This document shows, in pieces, positions 9,723 to 18,167 of a DNA stretch of 64,000 nucleotides (positions are counted from its first letter, which is position 1; each line of letters begins with the position of its first letter). The notes beneath the pieces are model-generated. The model searched no databases. It saw only the letters and a program-made list of their open reading frames with translations, and had not been told where the DNA came from. Source of the DNA: Burkholderiales bacterium. GTDB taxonomy: Bacteria > Pseudomonadota > Gammaproteobacteria > Burkholderiales > Burkholderiaceae_C. The stretch covers positions 53,501-117,500 of the forward strand of contig JAIXLP010000050.1 of NCBI GenBank assembly GCA_026954015.1. Reading direction: 5' to 3'. The translations under genes were made by a program, and so were the position numbers.

Positions 9723-10792
9723 CACGCCGGCACCGGCTCCGCCGCCGCCAGGCTGTCGGCCAGGGCGGTCCAGGCCGGGATCTCGGGGCGCCCGGGCAGG
9801 CGCTGGCCGAAGAATTGCACGATCTGACCGCCCTGCGCGTCGTACAGCTCCAGCGAAGTCACGGGGCCGTCGGCGGTGGGTTTCTTGACGATCCAGGTCT
9901 CGGCCACCTGGTCGAGGCGCAGGTGCAGGTTGAAGTCCTCGTCCAGCACGTTGATCCACGGGCCCATGGGCTTGATGGTGTGCACCGGGCCGGAGTGGAT
10001 CTGCACCAGCCCGGGCGAGCCGGTGAACACCATGATGGGCAGGCCGCGGCGCGCCACGTCGTGCAGCAAACGTTCGACCGCGTCGTCGCTGGCGCGGCGC
10101 GCGAACTCGCTGCCCACCACGTGCAAGGCCTGCAGGCGCGTGGTGCGCAGGCGCTTGAGCAGGCCATAGAACTCGTGCGGGCCATAGCCCATGGCGCGCC
10201 AGCCGTCCTGCAGCGCCTTGGCGTCGACTGCGTCGTCGTCCTGCACGCGGGGCAGCGGGTCTTCGACCGGTTGCACCGCCATGCCGGGCGCCTGGTCGTC
10301 CGCCGTGTGGCGCGCGACGAGCTGCTCCCACGCCGGGCCGTCGGTCTGCTCCAGCCGAAACACCTTGTGCACGGCGGTGCCGTCGGCGTCGAAGAACTGC
10401 AGGCTCTCGCGCTGCTGGCCGTGGCCCTCCTCGATGACCGCGAAGCCGTGCTTGAAGTGCGTGAGGAACACGCGCAGATCGATCGCGCCGCCGACGATGG
10501 GGCCCATGGTCTTGTTCAGGTGCACGCCCTCGAACCAGCCTTTCTTCTCGTGCACGCAACTGTCGTTGCGCGTGAGCACCATCACGCGCCCGACGGCGCG
10601 CAGGTCACGAAAGACCTCGCCGAAGTCTTCGTCCTTCAGGCGCGTGACGCGATCGCCCACGCGGCAGGCGACGAGCTCGCCCTCGCTCACGTTCAGGCGC
10701 TGCGCCATGTTGCGCGCATACATGTCGGGCTCGGCCGCGCGCAGCGCGCTCCAGGCCTGCTTCAGGTCAGCAGGGGATGCAATTGCAGACAT
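9722..10792 (-). CDS. hmuS: Hemin-degrading factor HmuS
   Basis: This 356-residue cytoplasmic protein receives imported heme and degrades or stores it (HmuS/ChuS/PhuS family). The family's two tandem halves are visible: ARNMAQRLNVSEGELVA opens the first half, and DGWRAMGYGPHEFYGLLKRL with the following region opens the second. NKTMGPIVGGAIDLRVFLTHFKHGFAV and PMGPWINVLDEDFNLHLRLD are the matching beta-sheet repeats. It lies between hmuY and hmuT, 20 bases downstream of hmuY. Confidence 0.93.
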   Translation of the reverse strand: MSAIASPADLKQAWSALRAAEPDMYARNMAQRLNVSEGELVACRVGDRVTRLKDEDFGEVFRDLRAVGRVMVLTRNDSCVHEKKGWFEGVHLNKTMGPIVGGAIDLRVFLTHFKHGFAVIEEGHGQQRESLQFFDADGTAVHKVFRLEQTDGPAWEQLVARHTADDQAPGMAVQPVEDPLPRVQDDDAVDAKALQDGWRAMGYGPHEFYGLLKRLRTTRLQALHVVGSEFARRASDDAVERLLHDVARRGLPIMVFTGSPGLVQIHSGPVHTIKPMGPWINVLDEDFNLHLRLDQVAETWIVKKPTADGPVTSLELYDAQGGQIVQFFGQRLPGRPEIPAWTALADSLAAAEPVPA

Positions 10793-10812
10793 CGTGTTTC
10801 CTTTCGCTGGTG

Positions 10813-12081
10813 TCACTTTGCGGGCTGGACGTCGAATTCGATGGTCCAGGTCTGGGCGCTGCTGTTGCTGGCCAGATCGGCGTAGCGGATCTCGGTCAGG
10901 TGCATGCGCGCGTAGCTGTTGCCTTCGCCCGAACGGACCAGCGACGCGCCCTCGGGGTTGGCCTTGAGCATGTGCGCGGCGCCCAGACCCACGGTCTGGG
11001 CAGTCGCTACCGTGGGGTAGTAGGTGTACCAACCAAACTCGATCGGGTTCACCGGCGGGCCGCCCACGGGCAACCCTTTGGGATCGGCGTTCAGCTCCGA
11101 ACCATTGGTGTCGTTCTCCCAGTTGCTTGCCTTGGCGGGCACTTCGATGTCCGCCGCCGTCAGGTCGGCCAGCGTGTCGGCCGGGCGCGCATTGACGAAG
11201 CGATCGACGATGGGCTTGCCGTCGGCGTCGTAGAAGCCGGCCGGGATCTTGCCGACGAAGCCGGCCACCTTGCCGGAACCGGAATCGCCACCGTTGAGGC
11301 TGATGGTGTAGCGGTCGAGCGCGATCTGCCAGTCGCCGTCCGCCGCCACCTTCTCGCCCGTGGCCAGGTTGACGTAGACCTTGCCGTTGCTGGCGTCGTA
11401 TTCCTTCTCGTGCACGGTGCCCGGTGCGGCGCGGTCGACCCAGCGCAGCGTCGGGTGTCCGGAGGCGGTGCCGCCGGCGCCACCGTAGTAGCCGATGACC
11501 TGCAGCGCATACACCGGCGCCGCGGGCGTGCCCACCGGGTCGACCGAACCGCTGTCGGTGGTGATCAGGAACACGCGGTAGTTGGGGTAGAGCTGATGGT
11601 CGTCCTTCAGGTCGTACTCGAACGCGGCGCTGGCAATGGCGTTGGTGCCGGTGAAGGCGCTCTTGCTGCTGTCCTTGAAGTACACCGCGTCGGGCATGGC
11701 GCCGTCCACCGGGTCGATGGTCGCATCCTTCCACGTCGCAAGCGTCGTCCAGCTGCGGTCGAACGGCCCGCCGAACGCGCCGCCCTTGCCGCTGCCGCTC
11801 ACGCCGCTGTTGGTCCACAGCGTGGCCGAGCGCCCGCCGCTGGTGACCTTCACATCCCACGCCGATCCGGCGCAGTCCTCCACCTCGGCGGCGGCGTCGA
11901 AGTCATAGCACAGCGAACCCTCGGCGGCGGGCAAGGTGAAGGTCCAGGTGGCCTTCTTGGTGAACTGGTTGCTGTCCGGCGGCGGTGGCGGATCGGCCGG
12001 GTCGTCGCCGCCGCCGCCACAGGCTACGAGCAGCAGCGTGGACATCAGGGTCGCGGTGAGGGTCAGGGATGTGCGTTTCAT
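10813..12081 (-). CDS. hmuY: HmuY-family heme-binding lipoprotein with two tandem HmuY-like units
   Basis: This 422-residue lipoprotein has the lipobox LLVACGGGG at about residue 22. HmuY proteins bind heme outside the cell and pass it to the TonB receptor. Two related units are visible. The first has CYDFDAAAEVED, SAWDVKV and SGSGKGGAFGG. The second, near residue 200, has VYVNLATGEKV, DWQIALDRYTISLNGG and SGSGKVAGFVGK. Single-domain HmuY proteins are about half this length, so this looks like an internal duplication. It lies between the receptor gene and hmuS in the same operon, with a GGAG ribosome site. Confidence 0.85.
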   Translation of the reverse strand: MKRTSLTLTATLMSTLLLVACGGGGDDPADPPPPPDSNQFTKKATWTFTLPAAEGSLCYDFDAAAEVEDCAGSAWDVKVTSGGRSATLWTNSGVSGSGKGGAFGGPFDRSWTTLATWKDATIDPVDGAMPDAVYFKDSSKSAFTGTNAIASAAFEYDLKDDHQLYPNYRVFLITTDSGSVDPVGTPAAPVYALQVIGYYGGAGGTASGHPTLRWVDRAAPGTVHEKEYDASNGKVYVNLATGEKVAADGDWQIALDRYTISLNGGDSGSGKVAGFVGKIPAGFYDADGKPIVDRFVNARPADTLADLTAADIEVPAKASNWENDTNGSELNADPKGLPVGGPPVNPIEFGWYTYYPTVATAQTVGLGAAHMLKANPEGASLVRSGEGNSYARMHLTEIRYADLASNSSAQTWTIEFDVQPAK

Positions 12082-12120
12082 GCGTGTGGTCTCCAAAAAA
12101 AGTGGGGAAGAAAGAAAGGC

Positions 12121-14160
12121 TCAAGGCGTCGCGCCGAATTCGTGGCGGATGCCGGCATAGATGAAGCGGCCCGCGAGCGGCCCGAAGTCGTTGGCATTGC
12201 TGAACGAGCGCTGGCGGTTGAACAGGTTGTTCACGCCGACGAAAGCGGTCGTGGCGCGGCCCAGCTTGTGGTTGAACACCACGTCCAGCGTGGTCCACGC
12301 GGGTGAGCGCCCCCTGGTGGCGGTATCCACGAGTTCGCTGCTCTGGTAGCGCGCGCGCAGCGAGAGCGTGCTGGCCTCGCTGGCCTGCCAGTCCGCGCCC
12401 AGGCGCACGCTCTGGCGCGGGCGGCGCGTGAGCTCGGCGCCGGTATCCAGGTTGCGCGTCTGCGTGAGCGTGTAGCCCGCACGCAGATCGAGGCCCGGGC
12501 GGGCGCGCCAGGTGGCCAGCGCCTCCAGGCCGCGGGTGCGCGCGCGGGAGATGTTCTCGTAGGTGAAGTGCGTGATGCCGGCGACCGAGGTGGCGTGAGC
12601 CTCGTCGATCTGGATCAGGTCGCTCACGCGGTTGTCGAACAGGTTGACGTCCAGCGTGAAGCGGTTCTTGAGCGCGATCTGCGCGCCGAGCTGGAAGCTG
12701 TTGGACGACTCGGGCTTGAGGTTGGGGTTGCCGATGACCATGTAGCCCAGCGCGCTGTGGTCGAACAGGTAGTAGCGCTCCTTCAGGTTGGGCACGCGGT
12801 AGCCGCGCCCGAAGCTGGCGCGCAGCGAACTGCTCCAGTCGGGGCCGTCGAGCAGCTTGGCGCGCAGGCTGGCCTTGGGCGCGAAGTGCATGCCGAAGTC
12901 GGAGTCGCGCTGCCCGCGCAGGCCCAGCAGCAGCTCCCAGGTGTCGTCGAACAGGATGTCGTTCTGCGCAAACAGCTCGTGGCTGGTGCGCCGGGCATTG
13001 CCGCCGACGAGTTCCGAGGCGCCGCCCGCGCTCTGGTCCAGGCTCTCGCGGTGCAGGTCCAACCCGAACTGCCACAACTGCCGGTACCAGGCCGGCAGAT
13101 CCACCTGCGCGGTCACGTGATCGGTGCGCTGCCGAGCCTGGCGCGCCTGTTGCAGGACGGCGTTCGAATACGTGTCCGAGTCGCTGTCGTAGCGCTCGGA
13201 CACGCCCTTGACCTCGGCGCGCAGCCCGCGCTCACCGCTCCAGCGCGCACCCCAGGTGATGCGGTCGCGCGCAATGGCTTCGTCCTTGCTCTGCGGCACG
13301 TTCCTGGGCGGTGCGAAGTAGTTGAAGCGCTGGGTGTCGTCTTCCTGGTAGCGGCTCGCGTCCACCCAGAGCCGCGTGGCGCTGCTGGGCAGCCATTCCA
13401 GCCGGGCGCCGAGCTGGCCGCGCCGCACCGCGTCGCCCTGGCGCGGCCAGGCCGCAGGATCCACGGTGAAACCGGCGTCGTGCAGCACGTCGCCGGTGAG
13501 GCGGTAGCGCCACTGCTCGGTGCCGCCGTCCAGGCGCACGCGCGCGTGCCGGCTGGCAGCGTCGAAGGAGCGGCCCGAGGGGTTCTGCGCGCCGTGCGTG
13601 CCCACGTCGAGCACCGCCTCGCCCGAGAAGCCGGGCTGGATAGTCCGCGTGATGACGTTGATCACCCCGCCCATGGCGGAGCTGCCGTACTGCGCCGAGG
13701 TGGCGCCCTTGACGATCTCGATGTGGTCGATCTCGGTCAGCAGGTATTGGCTCAGGTCCACCGTGGAGCCGGTGCTGGCGGTGATCGGCAGGCCGTCGAT
13801 CAGCACCAGCACCTGGTCGCTGGTCAGGCCCTGCAGCGACACCTCGTAGCCCGATTTGCCGTGCACCTCGGTCAGTTGCAGACCGGGCACGTCCTCCAGC
13901 GCCTGCTTGAGCGTGCGCGCATGCGTGCGCTCAATCTCGGCGCGGTCGACCACCTCGGTGCGGATCGGCGTTTCATCGAGCGTCTTCTCGGTGCGCGTGC
14001 CGGTGACGACCACGGGCGCCAGCGTGGAAGCCGTATCAAACGGCGCAGGCTCGTCGGCCCATGCCGGCGCCGCGACACACCCGAGCGCCATGGCCACAGC
14101 GGCTGCGACTTTCCCGACTTCCTGGCGCGCCCGGGTTCCCGGTGTGTCGCATGGATGCAT
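12121..14160 (-). CDS. hmuR: TonB-dependent hemin/hemoglobin receptor HmuR
   Basis: This 679-residue outer-membrane receptor imports heme using TonB energy. A signal peptide ends near WADEPAP. The TonB box region is APVVVTGTRTEK. The plug domain has QALEDVPGLQL, VLVLIDGLPI, IDHIEIVKGATSAQYGSSAMGGVINVITR. The 22-strand barrel ends in ARFIYAGIRHEFGATP, with a near-terminal aromatic residue. An FRAP/NPNL-type block (FDHSALGYMVIGNPNLKPESS) typical of heme receptors is present. The gene heads the hmu operon and has a Fur-box-like site 18 bases upstream of the start. Confidence 0.93.
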   Translation of the reverse strand: MHPCDTPGTRARQEVGKVAAAVAMALGCVAAPAWADEPAPFDTASTLAPVVVTGTRTEKTLDETPIRTEVVDRAEIERTHARTLKQALEDVPGLQLTEVHGKSGYEVSLQGLTSDQVLVLIDGLPITASTGSTVDLSQYLLTEIDHIEIVKGATSAQYGSSAMGGVINVITRTIQPGFSGEAVLDVGTHGAQNPSGRSFDAASRHARVRLDGGTEQWRYRLTGDVLHDAGFTVDPAAWPRQGDAVRRGQLGARLEWLPSSATRLWVDASRYQEDDTQRFNYFAPPRNVPQSKDEAIARDRITWGARWSGERGLRAEVKGVSERYDSDSDTYSNAVLQQARQARQRTDHVTAQVDLPAWYRQLWQFGLDLHRESLDQSAGGASELVGGNARRTSHELFAQNDILFDDTWELLLGLRGQRDSDFGMHFAPKASLRAKLLDGPDWSSSLRASFGRGYRVPNLKERYYLFDHSALGYMVIGNPNLKPESSNSFQLGAQIALKNRFTLDVNLFDNRVSDLIQIDEAHATSVAGITHFTYENISRARTRGLEALATWRARPGLDLRAGYTLTQTRNLDTGAELTRRPRQSVRLGADWQASEASTLSLRARYQSSELVDTATRGRSPAWTTLDVVFNHKLGRATTAFVGVNNLFNRQRSFSNANDFGPLAGRFIYAGIRHEFGATP

Positions 14161-14177
14161 GATTGGATACGAATGAG

Positions 14178-14196
14178 TATGAGAACGATTCGTAAT
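14178..14196. promoter_or_regulatory. Fur box upstream of hmuR
   Basis: The 19-mer TATGAGAACGATTCGTAAT agrees at 14 of 19 positions with the common proteobacterial form AATGAGAATGATTCTCATT. It shares the core AGAACGATTCG with the second site at 14816-14834. It overlaps probable -10 sequence (TATACT on the minus strand at 14198-14203), so iron-bound Fur would block hmu transcription. The rest of the gap, 14204-14352, shows nothing I can name. Confidence 0.75.
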
Positions 14197-14352
14197 CAGT
14201 ATAACCTGGATTTCTGTGATGAAATAGGGTTATTCCCGTAAAAATGGCGGAGGCCGGGCGGGCTACGGTCGGCCGTACCCGGGGCGCCGCTGCGCGATCA
14301 CGGTCACCGCAGACTTGGTGCAACGGGCGCGAGGGACTGGTTCAGCGTTGCC

Positions 14353-14778
14353 CTAAACAGGCACCGGCAGGTGCTGCCCGCTGGTGCTCAGCAGCCCGGC
14401 CAGCTCGCGCACGCTCTCCTTGAGCGTCTGGCGCAGCGGCCGCCACGACAACCACGCGAGGTGCGCGTCCAGCGTGCACGGGCAATCGTTTTGGGCGGCA
14501 GCGATCAGCGTCAGCATGCGCACCTCGTCAGTCGTGAGCGCATACCGGCCCGGCGGGTTCACCGTGAGGCAACGGCGCTGCGCCAGCGCCAGCGCGCACA
14601 AAAAGGTGCAGAACGCGCGAAACACCTCGCGCCCGTCGGCGCCGCACGAGCAACGGAACTGCTGCGCGATCAAGGGGCAATCGATGCCGTGCACCATGGT
14701 CATGCGCCACGCATGCACGAGCAGCTGGGCGCAATCGTTGTACTTCGTCTCATGGTGGGGCTGGGGCATGGATGGCAT
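14353..14778 (-). CDS. Small cysteine-rich protein under a Fur-type promoter, function unknown
   Basis: This 141-residue cytoplasmic protein has nine cysteines, including CSC, FCTFLC and CPC, and no signal peptide. The recognisable blocks are LLVHAWRMTMV, FCTFLCALALAQRRCL and LTTDEVRMLTLIAAAQNDCPC. I do not know a named family. The start MPSMPQ leaves a 38-base leader to the Fur box; MPQ three codons later is possible. It lies immediately upstream of hmuR in the same direction with its own promoter. Cysteine content and iron control suggest an iron-sulfur or heme-sensing accessory of the hemin system, which is inference only. Confidence 0.7.
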   Translation of the reverse strand: MPSMPQPHHETKYNDCAQLLVHAWRMTMVHGIDCPLIAQQFRCSCGADGREVFRAFCTFLCALALAQRRCLTVNPPGRYALTTDEVRMLTLIAAAQNDCPCTLDAHLAWLSWRPLRQTLKESVRELAGLLSTSGQHLPVPV

Positions 14779-14809
14779 GGCGTGCGTCTCAGCGGGTCCT
14801 GGAAGCACC

Positions 14810-14839
14810 AGTATAAATAAGAACGATTCGCATTTGCAA
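14810..14839 (-). promoter_or_regulatory. Promoter with embedded Fur box for the cysteine-rich gene
   Basis: On the minus strand there is a -35 TTGCAA (14834-14839) and a -10 TATACT (14810-14815) with an 18-base spacer. The spacer is filled by a Fur-box-like 19-mer AATAAGAACGATTCGCATT (plus-strand reading, 14816-14834), which matches the common form at 16 of 19 positions. Repression by iron-loaded Fur is the natural reading. Confidence 0.75.
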
Positions 14840-14898
14840 TACATGAACCGGGGTAGACGCAATTGGCAACAACCTCGCGCATGCCAATAATGCTTGCC

Positions 14899-16983
14899 AT
14901 GCCCCCCACCACTGCCCGCCCGCCCTTCGTTCCCCTTGTGCGTCTCTACCAGGACTGGCTGCGCGACCGCCGCGGTCTCACGTTCCACGACTACCACGCG
15001 CTGTGGCAGTGGTCGGTGAGCGACCTCGAAGCCTTCTGGCAGAGCATCTGGGATTACGCCGATCTGCAGTCACCCACGCCGCACCGCGCGGCGCTCGGGC
15101 ACAATGTGATGCCCGGCGCCCAATGGTTCCCCGGCGCGCAGGTGAACTACGCGCGGCAGGTGCTGCGCCACGTGGACGCGGCGCAGGCGGCGGGCCAGCC
15201 CGCCCTGATCGCCGAGAACGAGCGCGGCCAGGTGCGCGAACTTGCCTGGCCCGAGCTGCGCCGCCAGGTGGCGTCGCTCGCGCTGCACCTCAAGGCACAG
15301 GGCGTAGAGCCTGGCGACCGCGTGGCCGCCTACCTGCCCAACATCCCCGAGACCGTCGTCGCCTTCCTTGCCTGTGCCAGCATCGGCGCCGTCTGGAGCG
15401 TGTGCGCGCCCGACATGGGCACGAACGCCGTGCTCGACCGCTTTCGCCAGATCGAACCCAAGGTGCTGATCGCCATCAACGGCGTGACCTGGGGCGGGCG
15501 GGTGATGGACCGCGCCGGCGTGGTTGCCGAGCTGCGCGCCGCGCTGCCCAGCGTGAGGCACGTGATCGGCATCCGCTACCTCGACGCTTTCGAACCGATA
15601 GCTGCCAGCACAAGCTGGGCAAGCGCTACAGGCCAAAATGATGCACAGACCGCGGCCTTTGCGCCGGCCTGGCTCGCGTTCGACCATCCGCTATGGATCG
15701 TCTACTCCAGTGGCACCACGGGCCTGCCCAAGCCCATCGTGCACTCGCACGGGGGCATCCTCATCGAGTCCATCGTGACCGGCCTGCACAGCGACGTGGG
15801 CTGCAGCTACGCACCCAACAACTTCGGCGAGCGCTTCTGCTGGTACAGCTCCACTGGCTGGGTGATGTGGAACATTCAGGTTGGCGGCCTGCTCACCGGC
15901 ACCACCTGCGTGCTGTTCGACGGCAGCCCCGGCGGGCCGAAGGACGCGCCCGACTGGGGCACGCTCTGGCGCTTCGCGGCGCGCCACGGCGTGACCTTCC
16001 TGGGCGGCGGCGCGGCGTTCTACGGCGGCTGCATGAAGGCAGGCGTCGATCTGGCGCGCTGCGGCGACCTCTCGCGCATCCGCGCCATCGGCACCACCGG
16101 CTCGCCGCTGTCGGCCGAAGTGCAGCAATGGGGCACGGCGCAGTTTCGCGCCATCGCCCAGACCCCGGCGCAGCAGGACATCTGGTGGTTCAACGTCTCC
16201 GGCGGCACCGATTTTGCCGGCGGCTTCATCGCGGGCACACCCGAGCTGCCGCAGCAGCCCGGCGTGATGCAGTGCCGCATGCTCGGCGCGGCGGTGGAAA
16301 GCTGGAACGAGGCGGGCGAGCCCGTCACCGGCCAGGTGGGCGAGCTTGTCTGCACCCAGCCCATCCCCTCGATGCCGCTGAGGTTCTGGAACGATCCCGG
16401 CAACGCACGCTACCTCGCGAGCTACTTCGAGATGTACCCACGTGGCCATGGCCGCAAGCCCGGCGGGGGCGATTTACCCCAAGAGGCCGGCAGCGTCTGG
16501 CGCCACGGCGACTGGCTGCGCATCGGCGACGAGAACGGCCAGGGCGAATGGTGCGTGATCTACGGCCGCTCGGACGCCACGATCAACCGCCACGGCCTGC
16601 GCATGGGCACGAGCGAGATCTACAGCGCGGTCGAGGCGCTGCCCGAGGTGCTCGACTCCATGGTCGTCGATCTCGAGTACCTGGGCCGCGCAAGCTACAT
16701 GCCGCTCTTCGTCGTGCTGCGCCCCGGCCACACGCTGGACGACGCGCTGAAAAAGCGCCTGGGCGACGCCATCCGCAGCGCCCTGAGCCCGCGCTTCGTG
16801 CCCGACGACATCCTGCAGGTACCCGAAATCCCGCGCACGCTCTCGGGCAAGAAGCAGGAGCTGCCCATCAAGAAGCTGCTGCTGGGGCAGCCCCTGGAGA
16901 AGGTGGTGAACCAGGAGGCGATGGCCAATCCGGGCTCGTTGCAGTGGTACGTGGAGTTTGCGCGGCAGCGGGGCGCGCCTTGA
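14899..16983 (+). CDS. aacS: Acetoacetate-CoA ligase (acetoacetyl-CoA synthetase)
   Basis: This roughly 694-residue ATP-dependent ligase activates acetoacetate to acetoacetyl-CoA, linking ketone or PHB turnover to central metabolism. The N terminus has the acetyl-CoA synthetase-like LEAFWQSIWDYADLQSP. Adenylation motifs are WIVYSSGTTGLPKPIVHSHGG and STGWVMWNIQVGGLL. The C-terminal lysine motif is IPRTLSGKKQELPIKKLL. Several starts are possible (14881, 14890, 14899); 14899 fits the alignment seen in relatives. Codons 15597-15638 are a copy of the dispersed palindromic element, translated in frame in a surface loop before the P loop. Confidence 0.93.
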   Translation: MPPTTARPPFVPLVRLYQDWLRDRRGLTFHDYHALWQWSVSDLEAFWQSIWDYADLQSPTPHRAALGHNVMPGAQWFPGAQVNYARQVLRHVDAAQAAGQPALIAENERGQVRELAWPELRRQVASLALHLKAQGVEPGDRVAAYLPNIPETVVAFLACASIGAVWSVCAPDMGTNAVLDRFRQIEPKVLIAINGVTWGGRVMDRAGVVAELRAALPSVRHVIGIRYLDAFEPIAASTSWASATGQNDAQTAAFAPAWLAFDHPLWIVYSSGTTGLPKPIVHSHGGILIESIVTGLHSDVGCSYAPNNFGERFCWYSSTGWVMWNIQVGGLLTGTTCVLFDGSPGGPKDAPDWGTLWRFAARHGVTFLGGGAAFYGGCMKAGVDLARCGDLSRIRAIGTTGSPLSAEVQQWGTAQFRAIAQTPAQQDIWWFNVSGGTDFAGGFIAGTPELPQQPGVMQCRMLGAAVESWNEAGEPVTGQVGELVCTQPIPSMPLRFWNDPGNARYLASYFEMYPRGHGRKPGGGDLPQEAGSVWRHGDWLRIGDENGQGEWCVIYGRSDATINRHGLRMGTSEIYSAVEALPEVLDSMVVDLEYLGRASYMPLFVVLRPGHTLDDALKKRLGDAIRSALSPRFVPDDILQVPEIPRTLSGKKQELPIKKLLLGQPLEKVVNQEAMANPGSLQWYVEFARQRGAP
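15597..15638 (+). repeat. Dispersed palindromic element, copy C, in frame inside aacS
   Basis: GATAGCTGCC at the start, GGCAAGCGCT in the middle and GGCCAAAA at the end align without gaps to the 42-base core of copy B. The first GCGCTTG arm has diverged. It is read as IAASTSWASATGQN, a low-complexity stretch between the DAFEP and QTAAFAPAW segments of the enzyme. Its length is a multiple of three and it contains no stop. Confidence 0.8.
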
Positions 16984-17044
16984 TGCGGCGCCGGGCCCTC
17001 TCGATCGCGGCACACGGTTGTCGATCAGCCGTGGGAGACCCCGA

Positions 17045-18157
17045 ATGAAATGGCTGTCCAGGCTCGCCAACCGCATGGGAGGCGATGTCCACTTCCAGCC
17101 AGCAGGGGGGCGCGGCCACCATCTCTCGTGGACGGTGGATTTCCAGAGCCTGCGGCTCCGGTGCGACAGCCACGCATTGATGGTGCACCCCGAGGCCCTG
17201 GGAACAGCGTTCCTGATCCCCAGCCTGTCGCAGGGACGCAAGCTGGCGCTGGAATCCGCGGACCAGACCTGGCACGAGCGGCAGGAGCGCCTGCAGTCCC
17301 TGCTGGCCGGCTGGTGGGGCTACGCGCCGCGGCCAGTCCAGGTGGGCGCGGTTCGCCCACCCTCGGCGCGCACAGTGGACCGCGTCGGCCTGGCGTTCAG
17401 CCTGGGCGTCGACTCGATGTATTCCTGCTTCTTTGCCGAGCCGCGCCCGAACCTGCTGATCCTGGTGGGCGGCTTCGACGTGCGCCACGACCAGCACGCC
17501 ACGATCGACGCCATGGCGGCCTCCGCGCGCGCGGTTGCGGCGGAGCTGGGCATGGACTGCGCCGTGGCGCGCACCAACCTGCGGGACAACCACCTGTTCC
17601 GGCGCCAGAGCTGGGAGCGCACCTACGGCAGCGCGGTCGCCTTCGTCGGCCTGGCGCTGGCCGAACACATCGACACGTTGCTCATCAGTGCGGGACAGCA
17701 CCGCGACGACCTCATGCCCCATGGCGCGCACCCCGAGCTGGATCCGATGTGGGGAACCAGTTATCTGAAAATCAGGCATGTGGGTCACGAAGCCACCCGA
17801 CTCGAGAAGATGCAGCGCATCCTGGCCGATCCGACCAGCCGCGAGCTGTTTCGCAAGCACCTGCGCGTCTGCTATGTCAACCCGGACCCGAAGGGCAACT
17901 GCGGGCGTTGCCTCAAGTGCGTGGGCGTCAAGCTCGGGCTGCTGAAGCTGGAGGCGGGCTTTTGCCCCGACACCATGCCCAACGACCGCCCGCTGCATGA
18001 ACTGATCGACCAGATGCAGCTGTTGACAGACCCGGCCTCGATCGCCTACCGCAGGGAACTGCTGGGCCTGGCCGACGCTCGGGTCGATCAGGCGCTGCGG
18101 CGCTATCTGGAGCGCAGTCAGGCGGCGATCGAAGCGCGCGCGCGGCAGGCGCCCTGA
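17045..18157 (+). CDS. PP-loop ATP pyrophosphatase-like protein in a glycan cassette
   Basis: This 370-residue protein has a modified PP-loop, LAFSLGVDSMYS, near residue 127, which fits N-type ATP pyrophosphatases that adenylate a carboxyl or amide. A probable zinc site is NCGRCLKCVG near residue 298, as in QueC-like and related enzymes. SAGQHRDDLMPHGAHPELDPMWGTS looks like a substrate-side block. I cannot name the substrate. It begins a three-gene unit with a polysaccharide pyruvyl transferase ten bases downstream and a GT25 enzyme, so it may prepare or modify an amide or thio group on a surface glycan. Confidence 0.72.
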   Translation: MKWLSRLANRMGGDVHFQPAGGRGHHLSWTVDFQSLRLRCDSHALMVHPEALGTAFLIPSLSQGRKLALESADQTWHERQERLQSLLAGWWGYAPRPVQVGAVRPPSARTVDRVGLAFSLGVDSMYSCFFAEPRPNLLILVGGFDVRHDQHATIDAMAASARAVAAELGMDCAVARTNLRDNHLFRRQSWERTYGSAVAFVGLALAEHIDTLLISAGQHRDDLMPHGAHPELDPMWGTSYLKIRHVGHEATRLEKMQRILADPTSRELFRKHLRVCYVNPDPKGNCGRCLKCVGVKLGLLKLEAGFCPDTMPNDRPLHELIDQMQLLTDPASIAYRRELLGLADARVDQALRRYLERSQAAIEARARQAP

Positions 18158-18167
18158 GTCGCCCATC

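Noticed and set aside
9722..11860. A 712-codon frame that would fuse hmuS to sequence inside hmuY
   Set aside because: The part upstream of MSAIASP is out of frame with hmuY and lacks any domain; hmuS starts at 10792.
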